The notes beneath the pieces are model-generated. The model had not been told where the DNA came from. It ran no database searches and worked only from the letters and a program-made list of their open reading frames with translations. Below, one piece after another: positions 61,228 to 64,000 of a stretch of DNA of 64,000 nt. Within the stretch, counting starts at the first letter, position 1. Each line of letters begins with the position of its first letter. The stretch is from Chlamydoabsidia padenii (taxonomy: Eukaryota; Mucoromycota; Mucoromycetes; Mucorales; Cunninghamellaceae). The translations under genes were made by a program, and so were the position numbers. The stretch covers positions 248,001 to 312,000 of the forward strand of contig JAIWND010000021.1 of NCBI GenBank assembly GCA_025330725.1. The letters run 5' to 3'.

Positions 61228-61423
61228 TCCCTTTTTTGACTTTTTCATTCATTGCACAGAAAAAGGTAGATCATGAATCTACCTGACATATGATGAAGAT
61301 GTTTTTTACATTTGATGAATCCGCCATTCATGCCGAGACCAAAAGATTGAATCTCCGTCTTTCATTCCAGTTCCATCGATATCTCCTTTTTTCAGGAGTA
61401 AAGGTAGATAGATAAGTGTCAAA

Positions 61424-61436
61424 AGCGGCATTTGAA
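61424..61436 (+). promoter_or_regulatory. CDE/CHR-like element (AGCGGCATTTGAA)
   Basis: Variant copy 302 bp upstream of the transporter start. Confidence 0.4.
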
Positions 61437-61693
61437 AAAAATCACTTGTTTTGATAGGCCACATGAATGAACAAGGTCCCTGAAGGTGTGGGGGTACCAA
61501 GTGTTAATATCAGTTGATAACATCAACTGCTTGGATGCAAAAAAGCAACAAATGACTAGATAAGCCTGACTTTTCGTACGAGTGCACAGAAAAGGACGGT
61601 TTTTGATTGGCGGAGAATCATTATCCGATTTCCATTTTTGATTTCTTCCGTCCAAAAACTTAAAAGGGAGTTTCTTTCTCTTTTTCCTCCTTT

Positions 61694-61726
<33 letters not shown>

Positions 61727-61737
61727 TAAATCTAACC

Positions 61738-63153
61738 ATGCCTCCGCGAACAAGTTATCATATCAATGAAGCCAACATGACTACTATCCTTGTAGCCGGA
61801 ATGTTAATATCAGGCAAGTCAATTATTTATCTCCTCATGACAATAAACTAATGTTTTATATGTATATTGATAGGTGTCTGTAATACGATTCTTAACAAAT
61901 TCCAAGATATGCAATGTGTTGACAATTGCCAAGATCCTGATCCTACTCAACGTCGGTACTTTGAACAACCTGTCTGGCAAACGTAAGTATCATTACTTGA
62001 CTCTTTTTTTTTTTTTTTTTCCTCATATAATAATGATTCTTTTAGCTTGAATATGTTTGTAGGGGAAGCGTTTGTATGGGTGGTCTACTTTTGTCAAAAA
62101 TGGCGACAGGCATCTTCAGGAAGACAATCACACCAACAACAAATTGTGGATGATTTAACCAAGGATCAAGCCTCTTTACCTCCATTAAAAGGTATCAAGG
62201 TATTATTATTTTGGATTCCTACGATGTGTGATCTGACAGCAACAACGGTAATAAAGAAAAAGGAAAGAGGCAAACAGGATAGTAACACCAACTCTTTTTT
62301 TCTGGTTAATACTAGTTGATGAATGTTGGATTGATTCTAACGTCAGCAAGTATATACCAAATGCTTCGTGGTGCGGTGGTGATATTTACGGGAATCTTCA
62401 GCTACTTGTTTTTACATCGACGCTTACGACCTTTTGAATGGTTTTCGTTGATCTGTGTGGTGTTGGGCGTGGCTATTGTCGGACTTTCATCAGTCCTCTT
62501 CCCTCAAACTCGACCTGGCGCGACATTATCATCCGAAGCAGACTGGCAATCCTTTGTTGGAGTGGTTCTCGTATTGGGTGCGCAAATCTTCACCGCCACT
62601 CAATTTGTGGTGGAAGAAAAGATACTGGCTCATTATCAGGTGACTCCTCTTAAAGCGGTGGGTTGGGAAGGCTCTTTTGGTCTGGTCTCTGTCTTGGGTG
62701 CACTTCCACTTCTTCATCTCTTATTCCGTGATCAATCCATTTACTTTGATATGGTCCAGGGCTATCATGACTTTTTTGATCACTCGGGGGTGTGGATATC
62801 TGGTATCGCCATCAGTTTCTCCATCGCCTTCTTTAACTGGTTTGGATTGTCTATTACGAATACCATCTCTGCAACGGCAAGAAGTACCATTGATACATCA
62901 AGGTAAGTCTATTTATGTTTTTTTCCGCATTCATGTACTTGATTGTTATTATTTAAATGATAGGACATTGTTTATCTGGATGATCTCTGTTTACCTTGGT
63001 TGGGAAATATTCTCTTGGATTCAAGTGGTGGGTTTTGTGATCATGGTGGTTGGGACCTTTTACTTTAATAAAGTATTGCGATGGCCCTTTGCTTCTGATC
63101 CTGCAATTGAACAAGATGAAAACAGGCCATTATTACATCCTTCCTCAGAATAG
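61738..63153 (+). CDS. SLC35F6: SLC35F6-like membrane transporter (drug/metabolite transporter superfamily)
   Basis: Exons 61738-61813, 61874-61982, 62046-62247, 62316-62902 and 62964-63153 join in phase for 387 residues. Intron 1 has a GC donor (GGCAAGTC), the only non-GT donor I needed in the window. About ten hydrophobic helices fit a DMT/EamA fold, for example TTILVAGMLISGVCNTILNK, WFSLICVVLGVAIVGLSSVL, FVGVVLVLGAQIFTATQFVV and WISGIAISFSIAFFNWFGLS. The segments DLTATTLMNVGLILTSASIY and QMLRGAVVIFTGIFSYLFL are hallmarks of the SLC35F6 (ANT2-binding protein) subfamily, whose substrate is not established. The C-terminal PLLHPSSE carries a dileucine-like lysosome/vacuole sorting signal (inference). 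Confidence 0.88.
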
Positions 63154-63714
63154 ATCTTTGTTTAGAATAGTCATTTTAATAAAACCGGATGTTTGATACA
63201 GGTTATATAATGGAGTTGATCTTGTCTTCTATGTATGATAGGGTGACACAATGAATTCTGTCCATATCAAGGGTACAAAAAAGTAGCATAGCCAGCCCCA
63301 GTTTGATACCTTCAATCATGCGTCTTGTAGTAAAAATACAATTGAACACAAATGATGCTTTTTTAGAAAATCAAGGCTGACGGATGGAAATAGACATATC
63401 TGATAAGCATGATCGGTCACTTTTTTATTTTTAGTCGGCGATTTTCTGATGATGTCTCTCCATTGTATCACCAATTTAGTTTCAAGCCAATGTTGTTATT
63501 TATCAGCCAACAGGATCAAAGCCTCGTTGAAATATCTATTTTTACCAATTCAGGAGTGGGGGAGTGGATCTTCCAAGTCAAATGGACTGTCCACAAAGGC
63601 AGCGTCAGTCGGGATCTGAATTCAAAAAGTTTATTTAAATGAATCCTGTCCATCTTTTCTTTTTTCTCTTCTTTCTTTTAACATTTTTTTTTTGCTCGAA
63701 AAAAAAACAACAAC
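63154..63714. promoter_or_regulatory. Spacer and superoxide dismutase promoter
   Basis: An AATAAA-type signal (taataaaacc) is near 63178. GTCGGGATCTGAATTC (63608-63623) resembles the recurrent element with one substitution, about 100 bp upstream of the SOD start. No gene. Confidence 0.45.
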
Positions 63715-64000
63715 ATGAAATTGACTTTGATTCCTTTTGCCCTACTTGCTCAATCTGTTCTTGGGTGTGCTCTGAACGCAGTGGCTGTATTGAAAAACGA
63801 CCAAGGTGCACATGGTGTGGTCACTTTTAGTCAAGAATTAAGAAACGGCCCTACTCAAATCCATGCTGAAGTCTGGGGTTTACCTGAAGGCAACCACGGC
63901 ATTCATGTCCATGAATACGGTGATCTTACTCAAGGCTGTAATTCCACTTTGGCTCATTATAACCCTCACAATGTAACTCATGGTGGTCCCACTGATCCTG
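63715..64000 (+). CDS. Secreted Cu/Zn superoxide dismutase-like protein, 3' end beyond window
   Basis: The enzyme converts superoxide to oxygen and hydrogen peroxide. The visible 95 residues start with a signal peptide (MKLTLIPFALLAQSVLGCAL), so this is an extracellular or wall-bound type rather than cytosolic Sod1. The copper ligands are in GIHVHEYGD, followed by the conserved Cys in QGCNSTLAHYNPHN and the zinc-loop start HGGPTD. NVT and NST are potential N-glycosylation sites. No intron is seen so far. The zinc loop, the rest of the barrel and any GPI signal lie outside the window. Confidence 0.92.
   Translation, partial: MKLTLIPFALLAQSVLGCALNAVAVLKNDQGAHGVVTFSQELRNGPTQIHAEVWGLPEGNHGIHVHEYGDLTQGCNSTLAHYNPHNVTHGGPTDP

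Larger units (their letters stand above)
60857..61737. promoter_or_regulatory. Divergent promoter region, RING E3 (-) and SLC35F6-like (+)
   Basis: Four copies of the element: TTTCGAACGCCG (60968-60979), TGAAATCCCGAC (61013-61024), TTCAAACGCCGC (61216-61227) and AGCGGCATTTGAA (61424-61436). A T28 run precedes the transporter start. No gene. Confidence 0.5.

Overview
This window is nuclear DNA from a filamentous fungus, most likely an early-diverging one of the Mucoromycota (Mucorales type). It has about 20 intron-rich genes with short GT-AG introns (mostly 50-95 nt), low GC content, long A/T homopolymers, CAA/CAG-rich coding tracts and clearly fungal proteins (Rna14, Sts1, Ssh4-like, CreA/Mig1-type, Cab4). 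Two decayed members of a multicopy protein family that I associate with Mucorales point the same way. I cannot name the genus. Gene models were spliced by eye; exon phases were checked and agree for every gene called intact.

Layout. 1-2.7 kb: 3' part of methylenetetrahydrofolate reductase (+) and a small secreted protein (-). 2.7-7.6 kb: a repeat-rich stretch with an 87-bp duplication, two broken paralogues and a 237-257-bp tandem array between them. 7.8-13.7 kb: LETM1/Mdm38 (+), a ZNG1-type zinc-chaperone GTPase (-), a gene relic and a 2-Cys peroxiredoxin (-). 14.4-17.5 kb: a nine-exon TPR + ubiquitin-like + leucine-rich protein that looks like a compact TONSL/Tonsoku homologue (-). 17.5-20 kb: gene-poor. 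20-25.5 kb: a His-rich membrane protein, an Ssh4/Ear1-type Rsp5 adaptor and ribosomal protein L4 (all +). 26-32.7 kb: a 1997-residue kinesin-4 (+). 34.5-47.7 kb: TALE homeobox factor (+), Msb1-like protein (-), Rna14/CstF77 (+), alpha-tubulin (-), homeobox factor (-). 47.7-51.5 kb: gene-poor with coding relics. 51.5-64 kb: CreA/Mig1-like zinc finger (+), Sts1/Cut8 (+), CaMKK-type kinase (+), phosphopantetheine adenylyltransferase (-), GATA factor (-), zinc-ribbon/RING E3 (-), SLC35F6-like transporter (+) and a truncated secreted Cu/Zn superoxide dismutase (+).

The genes do not form a pathway cluster; this is ordinary fungal chromosome. The strongest cross-cutting signal is regulatory. A directional ~13-bp element, GGCGGGATTTGAA and close variants, recurs about 33 times, essentially only in non-coding DNA. 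At roughly 14 genes it sits 70-170 bp upstream of the start codon. It looks like an E2F/CDE half (GGCGGGA) fused to a CHR half (TTTGAA/TTTAAA), and it is also amplified in the tandem array. The second main observation is the TONSL-like gene, a replication-repair histone reader family best known from animals and plants.
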